Positions 17,625-26,365 of a DNA stretch of 35,770 nt are shown here, in pieces. Made by a program: the position numbers and the translations under genes. The stretch's first letter is position 1, and each line of letters begins with the position of its first letter. Origin of the DNA: CAZZCN01 sp964652975 (lineage in GTDB: Bacteria > Bacillota > Clostridia > Saccharofermentanales > UBA5734); contig CAZZCN010000026.1 in the NCBI GenBank assembly GCA_964652975.1, forward strand, positions 1 to 35,770. The letters are read 5' to 3'. The notes beneath the pieces were generated by a model. It was not told where the DNA came from and made no database searches. It saw only the letters and a list, made by a program, of their open reading frames with translations.

Positions 17625-19532
17625 ATGATAGAAAACACAAATCCGGCAGGGGATATAAATACCACAGAATCAAAACAGACGGCAGGTGATTCAAATATAA
17701 TAGATGTTACAAACATCAGAAACATTGCAATTATTGCGCATGTCGACCATGGCAAGACAACGCTTGTTGATGCGATGCTTAAGGGAAGCGGAATATATCG
17801 CGAGAATGAACATATAGAGGTCAGGGTCATGGACTCCAACGACCTTGAGAAGGAACGTGGGATTACAATCCTGGCAAAAAATACAGCGGTTATATACAAA
17901 GGTACCAAGATAAATATTGTTGATACTCCTGGACATGCTGATTTTGGCGGAGAAGTTGAGCGCGTACTTAAAATGGTTGACGGTGTCCTTCTTGTTGTTG
18001 ACGCATATGACGGACCAATGCCACAGACCAGATTTGTCCTAAAAAAGGCGTTGGAACTCAAATTGACCCCTATGGTTGTTATAAATAAAATTGACCGTCA
18101 CGATGCCAGGCCGATGGATGTTGTTGATATGGTACTGGAGCTTTTCATCGAGCTTGGAGCAGACGATACGCAGCTTGATTTCCCGATTATTTATGCATCA
18201 GCACGTGAAGGATATGCAAGTGAGGAGGCGGTAATCCCAGAGGAAGGAACCACTGGTGATTTTGTAGCATTGCTGGATGCGATTCTAGAGAAAATGCCAT
18301 GTCCAAGAGGAGAACTCGATAAGCCTTTACAGCTTTTGATATCAAATATTGACGCAGACCCTTATATAGGGCGTATAGCGGTCGGAAGAATAGTAAGAGG
18401 AACAATCAAACAGAATCAGACAGTTACTGTCTGCCGTTTCGGTGAATCCGGGTCCAAGCAAGCCAGGGTTGTCAAGCTTATGGAGTATCAGGGACTTCAC
18501 CGCACAGAAGTCGCACAGGCCAGCCTGGGAGAGATTGTGTGTGTTGCCGGAATTCTGGATATCAACATCGGTGATACAATCTGCAGCACTGATATGGTTG
18601 AAGCCCTTGAATATATTAATATTGACGAGCCAACGATTTCAATGACTTTCAGTGTAAACAACAGTCCTTTTGCGGGCAAGGAAGGCAAATATGTTACGTC
18701 GAGACACCTTCGCGACCGTCTTTTCAAAGAAATGGAGACCAACGTCAGCATGAGGCTTGAAGAGACTGAATCACCGGATGCATATGTTGTTAAAGGAAGA
18801 GGAGAACTTCACCTTTCAATTCTGATAGAGACCATGCGCCGCCAGGGTTATGAATTTCAGGTATCAAAACCAAGGGTTATAGTAAAAGAGATAGACGGCG
18901 AGGATTACGAACCGATAGAAATGGTAATGATTGACGTGCCAGAGAATTTCGTCGGAGTTGTCATTGAGAAAATGGGTAACAGACGTGCAGAACTTGTAAA
19001 TATGCTTCCTCCAGAAAAGGGGTATTCCAGACTCGAATTTAAGATACCTACAAGAGGTCTTATAGGATATAGATCCGAATTCTTGTCCGATACCAAGGGA
19101 AATGGTATAATCAACAGCATAATAGACGGATTTGAACCTTGGAAGGGCGATATTGAGACAAGGCCACATGGGGTGCTTGTAGCTTGGGAAGATGGCGATG
19201 CGGTAACATACGGGTTATATAACGCACAGGAGAGAGGAAGCCTTTTTATTGAACCGGGTACTTCTGTGTATCAGGGAATGATAGTAGGAGCTAACCCGCG
19301 TACAGAGGATGTAGTTGTAAACGTATGCAAGAAGAAGCAGGTTACCAACATGCGTGCTTCGGGTACCGATGAGGCGCTTAGACTTACAACAAGAGTAGTA
19401 ATGAGTCTTGAGCAATGTCTTGAATTCGTATCCGATGATGAATTGATAGAAGTTACACCTAAAAACATACGTTTACGTAAACGTATATTGAATAATGATT
19501 TGCGAGCAAAGCAAAGAAACAAAAAAGTTTAG
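17625..19532 (+). CDS. typA: Ribosome-associated GTPase TypA/BipA
   Basis: TypA is a translational GTPase related to EF-G that binds the ribosome and affects 50S assembly and stress growth. It shows AHVDHGKTTLVDAML, the switch region KERGITILAKN, DTPGHADFGGE and NKIDR, and the typical C-terminal RGLIGYRSEFL and TRVVMSLEQCLEF. The start is uncertain. ATG 17625 (635 aa, AAAAGG 11 bases upstream) gives an N-terminal extension of about 30 residues before the GTPase fold. An in-frame ATG at 17550 would give 660 aa, but it lies inside the duplicated fragment without a clear ribosome binding site. Family members are usually about 605-615 residues. Confidence 0.93.
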   Translation: MIENTNPAGDINTTESKQTAGDSNIIDVTNIRNIAIIAHVDHGKTTLVDAMLKGSGIYRENEHIEVRVMDSNDLEKERGITILAKNTAVIYKGTKINIVDTPGHADFGGEVERVLKMVDGVLLVVDAYDGPMPQTRFVLKKALELKLTPMVVINKIDRHDARPMDVVDMVLELFIELGADDTQLDFPIIYASAREGYASEEAVIPEEGTTGDFVALLDAILEKMPCPRGELDKPLQLLISNIDADPYIGRIAVGRIVRGTIKQNQTVTVCRFGESGSKQARVVKLMEYQGLHRTEVAQASLGEIVCVAGILDINIGDTICSTDMVEALEYINIDEPTISMTFSVNNSPFAGKEGKYVTSRHLRDRLFKEMETNVSMRLEETESPDAYVVKGRGELHLSILIETMRRQGYEFQVSKPRVIVKEIDGEDYEPIEMVMIDVPENFVGVVIEKMGNRRAELVNMLPPEKGYSRLEFKIPTRGLIGYRSEFLSDTKGNGIINSIIDGFEPWKGDIETRPHGVLVAWEDGDAVTYGLYNAQERGSLFIEPGTSVYQGMIVGANPRTEDVVVNVCKKKQVTNMRASGTDEALRLTTRVVMSLEQCLEFVSDDELIEVTPKNIRLRKRILNNDLRAKQRNKKV

Positions 19533-19584
19533 TATATTTCCTAAAACATATATTTAGAGAAATATATACCGGAGGAAGTTATAA

Positions 19585-20703
19585 ATGCCTTCAAATGCAG
19601 TTAAAAAAATGATTGCCTGGCTGGTAGCCTTAATTATTTTTATCGGGACAGTGGGTCTTGGCTTTGTTTTAGGATTTAATTACATTTTATCCCAGAACAC
19701 AAGGTTTTCTAACTTCGACAAAAATACCGTGGAACTCGGCAAAGACTCTCCGGGTGCTATTATGATTGTAATACGCCAGGGTTCGGATACATCGGATATC
19801 GCCAATGAACTCGATATCAAGAAGGTAATCAAGAACAAGTTTGCGTTTATACTAATGTCAAAATTGAACGGATTTGACGGACAATACAAGGCAGGCACGC
19901 ATTTTGTAAAAAACAACATGAGTTATGACGAAATCATGTACAAGCTTAGCTTAAAGCCACAGACTGTAAGCGTGACATTTCCCGAGGGGCTGACATACAA
20001 GCAGGTCAAGGAAAAATTAGTAAGTGCAGGAGTTCTTTTTGACGAAAAGACTCTTGACAACATGGTCAGCAACCCTTCTTTATTTTTGGATTATGACTTT
20101 GTAACGCAAATCGCAAAGAACGAGGGAAGAAAGTGGCTGCTTCAGGGATATCTTTTTCCCGACACATATGAATTTGACATGAACACTAACGAAGAATCCA
20201 TTATAAGGACTTTTCTCAACAATGCGGAAAGGCGCTTTATACCTGAAATCTACACACGAGCCAAGACAATGAAAATGACTATGGACCAAGTGGTCACTCT
20301 CGCGTCGGTTGTTCAGGCAGAATCCGGCAAGGTGGAAGAGATGGATCTGGTTGCAAGCGTTTTTCACAACAGATTAAACGCCAAAAATCACGGTACCGGC
20401 AAGCGCCTTGAGTCCGATGCCACTTTGAACTATATTAAAAGCGAGCTTGGGATGAAAACCTCTCTTACTGTCACCTCCGAAGACCAAAAACTCATCAGCC
20501 CTTACAACACATATCTTTATCAGGGATTACCGGCAGGACCGATATGCTCCCCTGGAATGGATGCGATAAGGGGAACCCTGTGGCCTTCTAAGACAGGATA
20601 TTTTTACTTTGTCTCGAAGAACGACAAAACAGGGGCTAATGCCTATGCCAGAACACAAAATGAACACTTTAACAATGTAAATAAATATATGGGTAAAAGA
20701 TAA
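19585..20703 (+). CDS. mltG: Endolytic murein transglycosylase MltG (YceG-like)
   Basis: MltG is a membrane-anchored lytic transglycosylase that cleaves nascent glycan strands and may set their length. One N-terminal transmembrane segment (about residues 9-32) is followed by a LysM-like region and the catalytic YceG domain. The probable catalytic glutamate is E246 in VVQAESGKVEEM. The later DATLNYI, SPYNTYLYQGLPAGPICSPG and FYFVSKND motifs are characteristic. The 372-residue length is normal. GGAGGAAG precedes the ATG, and a small AT-rich hairpin (19548-19567) lies just before it. The next gene begins one base after the stop, so the two are probably coupled. Confidence 0.95.
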   Translation: MPSNAVKKMIAWLVALIIFIGTVGLGFVLGFNYILSQNTRFSNFDKNTVELGKDSPGAIMIVIRQGSDTSDIANELDIKKVIKNKFAFILMSKLNGFDGQYKAGTHFVKNNMSYDEIMYKLSLKPQTVSVTFPEGLTYKQVKEKLVSAGVLFDEKTLDNMVSNPSLFLDYDFVTQIAKNEGRKWLLQGYLFPDTYEFDMNTNEESIIRTFLNNAERRFIPEIYTRAKTMKMTMDQVVTLASVVQAESGKVEEMDLVASVFHNRLNAKNHGTGKRLESDATLNYIKSELGMKTSLTVTSEDQKLISPYNTYLYQGLPAGPICSPGMDAIRGTLWPSKTGYFYFVSKNDKTGANAYARTQNEHFNNVNKYMGKR

Positions 20704-20704
20704 C

Positions 20705-21931
20705 ATGTCAAAAGTTGAATTACTTTCACCTGCAGGCGACTTCGAAAAATTGAAAATGGCTGTTTTATATGGAGCAGACGCTGTTTACCTTTCCGGCAAA
20801 CAGTTTGGGCTTCGAGCATTTTCAGCCAACTTTGAGCGCGATGAACTTGCAGATGCGGTAAAATTCGCACACGATAACAATGTAAGGGTTTATCTTACAA
20901 TGAATATTTTTGCGCATCCATCGGATTTTAACGGCATGGAGGATTACATCAGACATGTAAGCTCGTGCAATGTCGATGCGGTCATAGTATCCGACCCCGG
21001 AGTATTTATGCTTGTAAAGCAGATTGCACCGGATCTGGAAATTCATATCAGTACCCAAAGTAGCGTAACAAATGCGGCCACCTGCCTTTTCTGGTATAAA
21101 GCCGGAGCTAAAAGAATTGTGCTGGCAAGAGAATTGACAATTAAAGAGATTATAGAGATACGCAAGACAATCCCCAAGGATCTCGAACTTGAAGTATTCA
21201 TACATGGAGCAATGTGCATGACATATTCCGGAAGATGTCTTTTGTCCAAGTATTTCGCAGGACGTGACGCGAATCAAGGGGAGTGTGCGCAGCCGTGCAG
21301 ATGGAAATATTATGTGACCGAGGAAAGCAGACCCGACAGACCACTTGTCATCGGTCAGGATGACAACGGTTCCTATATGTTCAACTCAAGAGATCTCTGT
21401 ATGATTGAACACATCCCTGAATTGATTGAAGCGGGCATTGACAGCTTTAAGATCGAGGGTCGCATGAAAGGCTTATTTTACGTGGCTACGGCCACAAAAG
21501 CCTACAGAGAGGCTCTGGACTGCTACTATAACTCCCCGCAGAATTATGTGACAGACCCATCTTGGCTTGAGGATCTTCAGAAAACAGTCCACAGGGAATT
21601 CGAAACAGGGTTTTTCTTTGACAAACCTATGGATAAGGCGCAGATATTTTATGATGACTCATATATCAAGGAAGCGAAAGTAGCAGGAATAATACTTGAC
21701 TATGATTCCGATACTAAAAGGGCAACCATACAGCAAAGAAACAAAATATTCGAAGGCGATCGCCTAGAAATAGTTTCACCCAAAGGAAGACATGTAATTG
21801 TTATTGCACAGGATCTTACCGACGAGGAGAACAACAAGATAGAAAGCACACCTCACGCAAAAATGATTTATCACATGTCTATGCGTGTTCCGGTAACCCC
21901 GAACTCATTCATAAGGTTAATAGCAGAATAG
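20705..21931 (+). CDS. Peptidase U32 family protein (TrhP/RlhA-like)
   Basis: U32 proteins were named as collagenases, but many act in prephenate-dependent hydroxylation of tRNA or rRNA (TrhP, RlhA). The U32 signature is present: EVFIHGAMCMTYSGRCLLS, followed by the Cys residues of GECAQPCRWKY. These match the conserved cysteines of the RNA-hydroxylation proteins. The start of the protein, VELLSPAGDFEKLKMAV, is typical. The 408-residue length fits the TrhP1-like form. The gene starts one base after mltG. On family grounds tRNA U34 hydroxylation is the more likely role, but I cannot tell TrhP from RlhA here. Confidence 0.9.
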   Translation: MSKVELLSPAGDFEKLKMAVLYGADAVYLSGKQFGLRAFSANFERDELADAVKFAHDNNVRVYLTMNIFAHPSDFNGMEDYIRHVSSCNVDAVIVSDPGVFMLVKQIAPDLEIHISTQSSVTNAATCLFWYKAGAKRIVLARELTIKEIIEIRKTIPKDLELEVFIHGAMCMTYSGRCLLSKYFAGRDANQGECAQPCRWKYYVTEESRPDRPLVIGQDDNGSYMFNSRDLCMIEHIPELIEAGIDSFKIEGRMKGLFYVATATKAYREALDCYYNSPQNYVTDPSWLEDLQKTVHREFETGFFFDKPMDKAQIFYDDSYIKEAKVAGIILDYDSDTKRATIQQRNKIFEGDRLEIVSPKGRHVIVIAQDLTDEENNKIESTPHAKMIYHMSMRVPVTPNSFIRLIAE

Positions 21932-21944
21932 ATTAATTTTGCAT

Positions 21945-23471
21945 TTAAATTTCAAAGTCTGTGACAGCCCGCGAGCTCGTTATCTCTTTTACAAAATTTG
22001 CTACTTCAACGTGATCAGGATGGATTTTATAAATATTTAAATCCTCGATAGAATTGAATTCGGAAATTAAAACAACATCGAATGCAGTTTTGTCGACTTT
22101 GGCATCAAAAGACACCTCGATTTTCTGAATTTGGGGTATAAGCGGCTTCAAAGCAAGCAGTCTTTCCTTCAGCTCAACAGCGTTGGAATTGCGATCCTTG
22201 CCCAGAGCTTCCTCCTTGAGCTTCCACATTACAATGTGCCGCAGTGTTTTAATACCGGCAGCTTCCCGAATCTCGTCATCCTTTGAGACACCTGCAACCC
22301 GGTTGAGGATTTTGCCGGACATTTCACGTACAATATCCTGAAACCCAAAAGAGTCCATTATGCCAATCACTAATACCAATAGTATGGGACCGCCCAAGAA
22401 TCCAGCCAGACCGAATACAGAAACGCCGAGAATCATTGCGATAAGAGTTGCCAGCGGATGCAGCTTCATGGCTGTTCCGACTACTCTCGGCTCCAAAAAA
22501 GTACGCACCAGGGTAAGTATTGCAACAAATGCCAATGCAATAAACCCTTCTACAGGTCTTCCTTGTATAAACATGTAAATAGCTATCGGGTAAAAGCATG
22601 CGCTGGCTCCGACTGCAGGCAACAGATCGACAAACATTACGACAAGTGCAAGTATTACCGCATATGGCATGCGGAGAATAGTAAGGCCAATAAACGCTTC
22701 AATGAAAGTTACCGTCATAATAACCATGTATCCGCCAAAAACACGAAAAAGAGACGAGGACACTTTCATTACGACAGTTGTTATCTTTTGTACAAAGACC
22801 TGACTGGGCATCAAAGTGTTCATGAATCTTCCTATAATAACCCGATCTGTAATAAAATAATATCCTGACATAACAACGACAATCACCTTAAACAAAACAT
22901 TAGGGATGTTGCCGATAAATGAAAGAACTGAATTAAGAAATGCGGTTGTAAATTGCGGAATAAGGCTCATGAGGTCGCTTTGAATCTTGACCAGTTCATC
23001 GGCCAGTGAATCTATTGTAGACTGTGGTAAAAATCCACCAAGCTTATTCGAAATATCTTTAAGCCAAAGTATGACCACGCTGGATATCTCAAAAGTCGGA
23101 ACTGAAGATGAAAGGAAAGTTATCAAATTTCTTACCTGTGAAATCAGTGCAAAAACAACAAGCACCAAAAATGCTATGAAAACAAGAAGTAACAATGTGA
23201 AATTAATCAGCTTGAATATTCTGTATCCTTTAGTGTCTCCACCCTCTGAAATTGACCTTGGAGCCTTGCGCCTGACCAGTCTATAAATAAGAAAACTAAA
23301 TTTATTAGAGGCATAAGCCAGGACAAACCCTATTACAACAGGCAAGAGCAGCCAAAGGATTCTAAAGCCGAAGAAGAGTACGACAACAACGATTGTAGCC
23401 AACATAACGTATTTAATTATGGAAAGGATAATTTCCTTGTCCCTGTCAGTCTTAAAGCTGAATTTTGCCAT
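21945..23471 (-). CDS. AI-2E/PerM-family permease fused to a C-terminal Dabb domain
   Basis: The N-terminal ~400 residues are an AI-2E transporter (UPF0118/PerM) domain: two hydrophobic segments near the start, a soluble middle, then several membrane segments including DLLPAVGA, TLVRTFLEPRVVG and HPLATLIAMILG. The family includes autoinducer-2 exporters and Na+/H+ antiporters. The last ~98 residues, starting LRHIVMWKLKEEA and including FDVVLISEF and YKIHPDHVEVANFV, are a complete stress-responsive alpha/beta barrel (Dabb) domain, normally a separate small dimeric protein. I chose the ATG at 23471 because GGAGGA lies directly upstream; a 17-residue longer in-frame start lacks one. It is convergent with the U32 gene, 13 bp apart. 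Confidence 0.9.
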   Translation of the reverse strand: MAKFSFKTDRDKEIILSIIKYVMLATIVVVVLFFGFRILWLLLPVVIGFVLAYASNKFSFLIYRLVRRKAPRSISEGGDTKGYRIFKLINFTLLLLVFIAFLVLVVFALISQVRNLITFLSSSVPTFEISSVVILWLKDISNKLGGFLPQSTIDSLADELVKIQSDLMSLIPQFTTAFLNSVLSFIGNIPNVLFKVIVVVMSGYYFITDRVIIGRFMNTLMPSQVFVQKITTVVMKVSSSLFRVFGGYMVIMTVTFIEAFIGLTILRMPYAVILALVVMFVDLLPAVGASACFYPIAIYMFIQGRPVEGFIALAFVAILTLVRTFLEPRVVGTAMKLHPLATLIAMILGVSVFGLAGFLGGPILLVLVIGIMDSFGFQDIVREMSGKILNRVAGVSKDDEIREAAGIKTLRHIVMWKLKEEALGKDRNSNAVELKERLLALKPLIPQIQKIEVSFDAKVDKTAFDVVLISEFNSIEDLNIYKIHPDHVEVANFVKEITSSRAVTDFEI

Positions 23472-23697
23472 ATGTCCTCCTCGAAAAAATCCTTGTCTGT
23501 TATGTTTATTATTATATAACAATATCTGCTATCAAGCCATATAAAAATATAACATAGAGGAAAAAGCGGGATAAGTCGAAAAAGAAACCTCAAATAAAAA
23601 TTAATTTCCATGCTTGTCAGTAAAGACTGAATATATAATACAGAATAGAAATTGTATGTCAACAGTGAAATTGTTTGTTAATTCGTACGCGGATTTA

Positions 23698-24675
23698 TCA
23701 CAGTGAACGACTCCTATACGCAGTAGGTGATATGCCAAAATATTTTTTGAAAAGGTGATTAAAATGACTGACGCTTGAAAATCCGCATTCAAAGCAAACA
23801 TCCACGATGCTTCTAGGAGTATATGTCAAAAGATTGCATGCATTCTTGAGGCGCAATGAATTGATATATTCGGTCGGAGTGCAGTTCATATACCGCCTGA
23901 AGATTCTACAAAGGTAACTTTGATTCATGCCTGTATTCTCAAAAAGATATGACAACCCCAAAGCACAATTGTCCTTTTCGGCAAGTCCTACAATCGACTG
24001 TCGAAGCCAGTCAGGGAAAACATTGCCTTCCTGTCTTTCTCGACCACTATTCATAATAGTTATTGAAAGCAAATAAGAGAAAAATGATTTCAGAAGCAAA
24101 ATAGCGGGACTGTCCGGGTGGCTTTTAATATGAAGATTGTGATACTGCTCCACAATCTCATTGGACTGGGAATCACTCAAGGTTATATGCGATGGGAAAA
24201 TGTCTGAAATGACCGATTTATCTGCATTAAAAGATTTATTATAGCTGTTGTTTTCTAGAAAAACATTATTATTATTATATGTAATTTCTGTAATTTCCTC
24301 GTGTACTTGTCTGTCATAACAATCAGCAATATCGGTGTCACCAATCTCGAACATTTTAATAAGCGGAAGCGCAATTTCACTTGAAAATGCAAGATTCAAA
24401 ATTCTCATATTTTCGTCTCTGAGCACAGAAAACGAATGTTCATCTGAGGGTTTTAATGAGACAAACATATTACGGGACAAAGGGACTTCAAATCCGTTTA
24501 TCAAATGAACCCCCTTTCCTTCGATAACCAGAAAATATTCATAAAAATCATGATTATGAAAAGTATTATAGTCACTTACTATGTCAAAAAAATTGAGGTC
24601 GCAAACATTTCTGATTTCAAAATCATTCAGGGCTGTAAGTGTTTTAACGGGTTGCTTAAATTTGTTGTTTTCCAT
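23698..24675 (-). CDS. AraC family transcriptional regulator
   Basis: The 325-residue protein has an N-terminal cupin-like sensor domain (NHDFYEYFLVIEGKGVHLI, about residues 40-110). A C-terminal AraC double helix-turn-helix occupies about residues 225-325 and includes NQSYLCRIFRRYMNCTPTEY and CGFSSVSHFNHLFKKYFG. The middle contains an Asn-rich stretch (ITYNNNNVFLENNSYN). AraC proteins with this layout typically sense a small carbohydrate-like ligand. It is divergent from the URO-D-family gene across about 500 bp, so it may regulate that gene. A purine-rich AGAGGGG lies about 13 bases before the ATG. Confidence 0.93.
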   Translation of the reverse strand: MENNKFKQPVKTLTALNDFEIRNVCDLNFFDIVSDYNTFHNHDFYEYFLVIEGKGVHLINGFEVPLSRNMFVSLKPSDEHSFSVLRDENMRILNLAFSSEIALPLIKMFEIGDTDIADCYDRQVHEEITEITYNNNNVFLENNSYNKSFNADKSVISDIFPSHITLSDSQSNEIVEQYHNLHIKSHPDSPAILLLKSFFSYLLSITIMNSGRERQEGNVFPDWLRQSIVGLAEKDNCALGLSYLFENTGMNQSYLCRIFRRYMNCTPTEYINSLRLKNACNLLTYTPRSIVDVCFECGFSSVSHFNHLFKKYFGISPTAYRSRSL

Positions 24676-24804
24676 AAAAATTTGAATACCCCTCTGTAAA
24701 TCAATAATACCATCGATATATCATATCAAAGAATTAACTTTCAACTTATAGATAAAGCTGAATTTGTCAAAATAGAAATAGTCTAGCCACTCTTTTTACT
24801 TCTC

Positions 24805-24908
24805 TATAGCAAACTTATTTATGTTATATAATTGTTAATACCAATAAATAGTTTGCCGAATGCGTTTTGATGGAACATGTATTATATAACTTAATTCAAA
24901 ACGCTATA
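24805..24908 (+). repeat. Double-hairpin intergenic repeat, copy C (complete)
   Basis: This 104-bp element is bounded by TATAGC and GCTATA, in opposite orientation to copy B and 93% identical to it. The left hairpin (24809-24856) pairs GCAAAC with GTTTGC and ATTTAT with ATAAAT. The right hairpin pairs GCGTTTTGA (24862-24870) with TCAAAACGC (24896-24904). Each loop contains TTATATAA or a close variant. It lies in the divergent spacer between the AraC gene and the URO-D-family gene. Confidence 0.85.
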
Positions 24909-25159
24909 TTATCCAGCGATATCAATAATTTCATTTTATACGCATTATATAAAAAGTCAATATACGGCAAGTAAAAACAAAATCAGAACAAGATTTGTGA
25001 CAAAATAATTGCTACAATAATAGCTAAATGGAGCATAGGTTAGTGAAAAATAGTATAAAGTCCAAACAACAACACTAGCCAATAGCAAATAATAGCAGAC
25101 AACAGCATACAATAGATAAGCATTTTAGATTTAAACATAATACGAATACAAACAAAAAG
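24909..25159. other. AT-rich spacer without an identifiable gene
   Basis: This is the stretch between repeat copy C and the N gap. It is A-rich and contains short runs of AATAGC/ACAGCA-like sequence. I see no convincing promoter or coding frame, but promoters for the divergent genes probably lie here or in the gap. Confidence 0.4.
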
Positions 25160-25169
25160 NNNNNNNNNN
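25160..25169. other. Assembly gap (10 N)
   Basis: Ten N at the 5' end of the URO-D-family coding frame. The true gap size is unknown. Confidence 0.99.
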
Positions 25170-26255
25170 AGATTTCTAACAGCTATCAACAATCAAAAGC
25201 CTGACCGTTTGCCATGCCAGGTGCATTCATGGATGCAGTATTACCTTGACACATATCTTAAGGGCAAGGATCAGTTTGAAGCATATGACTATTTCGGTAT
25301 GGATCCAGTCATTTATGCTGGTCCTGGATTTGAATATGATCCAAAGGATATGGCAAACTGGGATGTGAAGCACCGCGATCTGGGAGTTCTGGCTGATGGA
25401 TACCATCATTGGGAGCAAGAAATCGTAACCCCCAAAGGTTCCCTGTTTCACAAAGGGTCTTTTAACAAATTCACCAGCTGGGAGAACGAGCATCTTATCA
25501 AAACACCCGAGGACTTTGATATCTGGCAGGAATTCAACCCCAGGCCGGTTTCAGTAATCTGGGACAGTGTCATTGCAGCAAAAGAACGCATCGGAGACCG
25601 AGGAATAGTACGTGGTATTTATTACGATTTCGGCCAGTGCAGTCCATGGCAGTCATTTGCAAGCGTGCTTACCAGCACTCAAGATGCAATAATGGCATGC
25701 TTTGACGATCCATCATGGGTTCACCACGTAATGAAGAGCCTCTTGGATCGCAAGCTTGAAGCAATCGAACTTGGCGGTAAGCAGCACTTTGATTTGATTG
25801 AATGTGGCGGCGGCGGTGGATCGAGCACTGTAATCAGCCCGGATATGCATAAAGAATTCTGCCTTCCTTATGACAAAATTCAAATTGACGCTTTCCACCA
25901 GAAAGGCACGAAAGTAGTATATCACCTGTGCGGCGGACTGATGCCACTGCTTGAAACCGTTGTAGAAAACGGTTCGGACGCCCTCGAAACAATGACTCCG
26001 ATAGACATGGGCGGTGACTGTGATTTTGCGGAAGCTGTCAAAAGGGTGGGTGACAAGATTGCATTCATAGGCGGGTTTGACCAGAACAAAGGCTTCGAAA
26101 GAGGCAATCCCGCACTTATACGAGAAATGGTTTTTGAGCTTTTTGGCAAAAAGCCAAACGGCGGTTTCATATGCTCGCCTTCAGACCACTTTTTCTTCGG
26201 TGACCCGGAAAATGTCGAGGCATTTGTAAAAGCAGCAAGAGAGTGTATTTATTAA
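25170..26255 (+). CDS. Uroporphyrinogen decarboxylase (URO-D) family protein, 5' end lost in gap
   Basis: The frame is open from the first base after the N gap and reads RFLTAINNQKPDRLPCQVHS. This is the normal N-terminus of the family, so the true start lies in or before the gap, only a few codons away, and any start chosen after the gap is artificial. The rest includes a Gly-rich ECGGGGGSSTVISP, VVYHLCGGLMPLLE, and a DMGGDCDFAEA to GGFDQNKGF segment. It belongs to the broad URO-D/methyltransferase superfamily (HemE, MtaA, CmuA-like), whose clostridial members often act on methyl donors rather than heme precursors. With no heme genes around it, a heme role is unlikely. Substrate unknown. Confidence 0.88.
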   Translation, partial: RFLTAINNQKPDRLPCQVHSWMQYYLDTYLKGKDQFEAYDYFGMDPVIYAGPGFEYDPKDMANWDVKHRDLGVLADGYHHWEQEIVTPKGSLFHKGSFNKFTSWENEHLIKTPEDFDIWQEFNPRPVSVIWDSVIAAKERIGDRGIVRGIYYDFGQCSPWQSFASVLTSTQDAIMACFDDPSWVHHVMKSLLDRKLEAIELGGKQHFDLIECGGGGGSSTVISPDMHKEFCLPYDKIQIDAFHQKGTKVVYHLCGGLMPLLETVVENGSDALETMTPIDMGGDCDFAEAVKRVGDKIAFIGGFDQNKGFERGNPALIREMVFELFGKKPNGGFICSPSDHFFFGDPENVEAFVKAARECIY

Positions 26256-26283
26256 TAGTGGGAAAATTTTATAATTAGTAAAC

Positions 26284-26341
26284 AAGAGCAGAAAAAAGCC
26301 AAAGCACACACATTATATGACTTTGACAATAATCTGCTCTT
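26284..26341. terminator. Hairpin between convergent genes, possible bidirectional terminator
   Basis: The outer 9-bp stem is AAGAGCAGA (26284-26292) with TCTGCTCTT (26333-26341). Within it CAAAG (26300-26304) pairs with CTTTG (26321-26325). An A-run follows the left arm, which gives a T-rich 3' side on the minus strand, but none on the plus strand. Confidence 0.5.
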
Positions 26342-26365
26342 TGTATTTCCAAAAACTGTAAAAAA

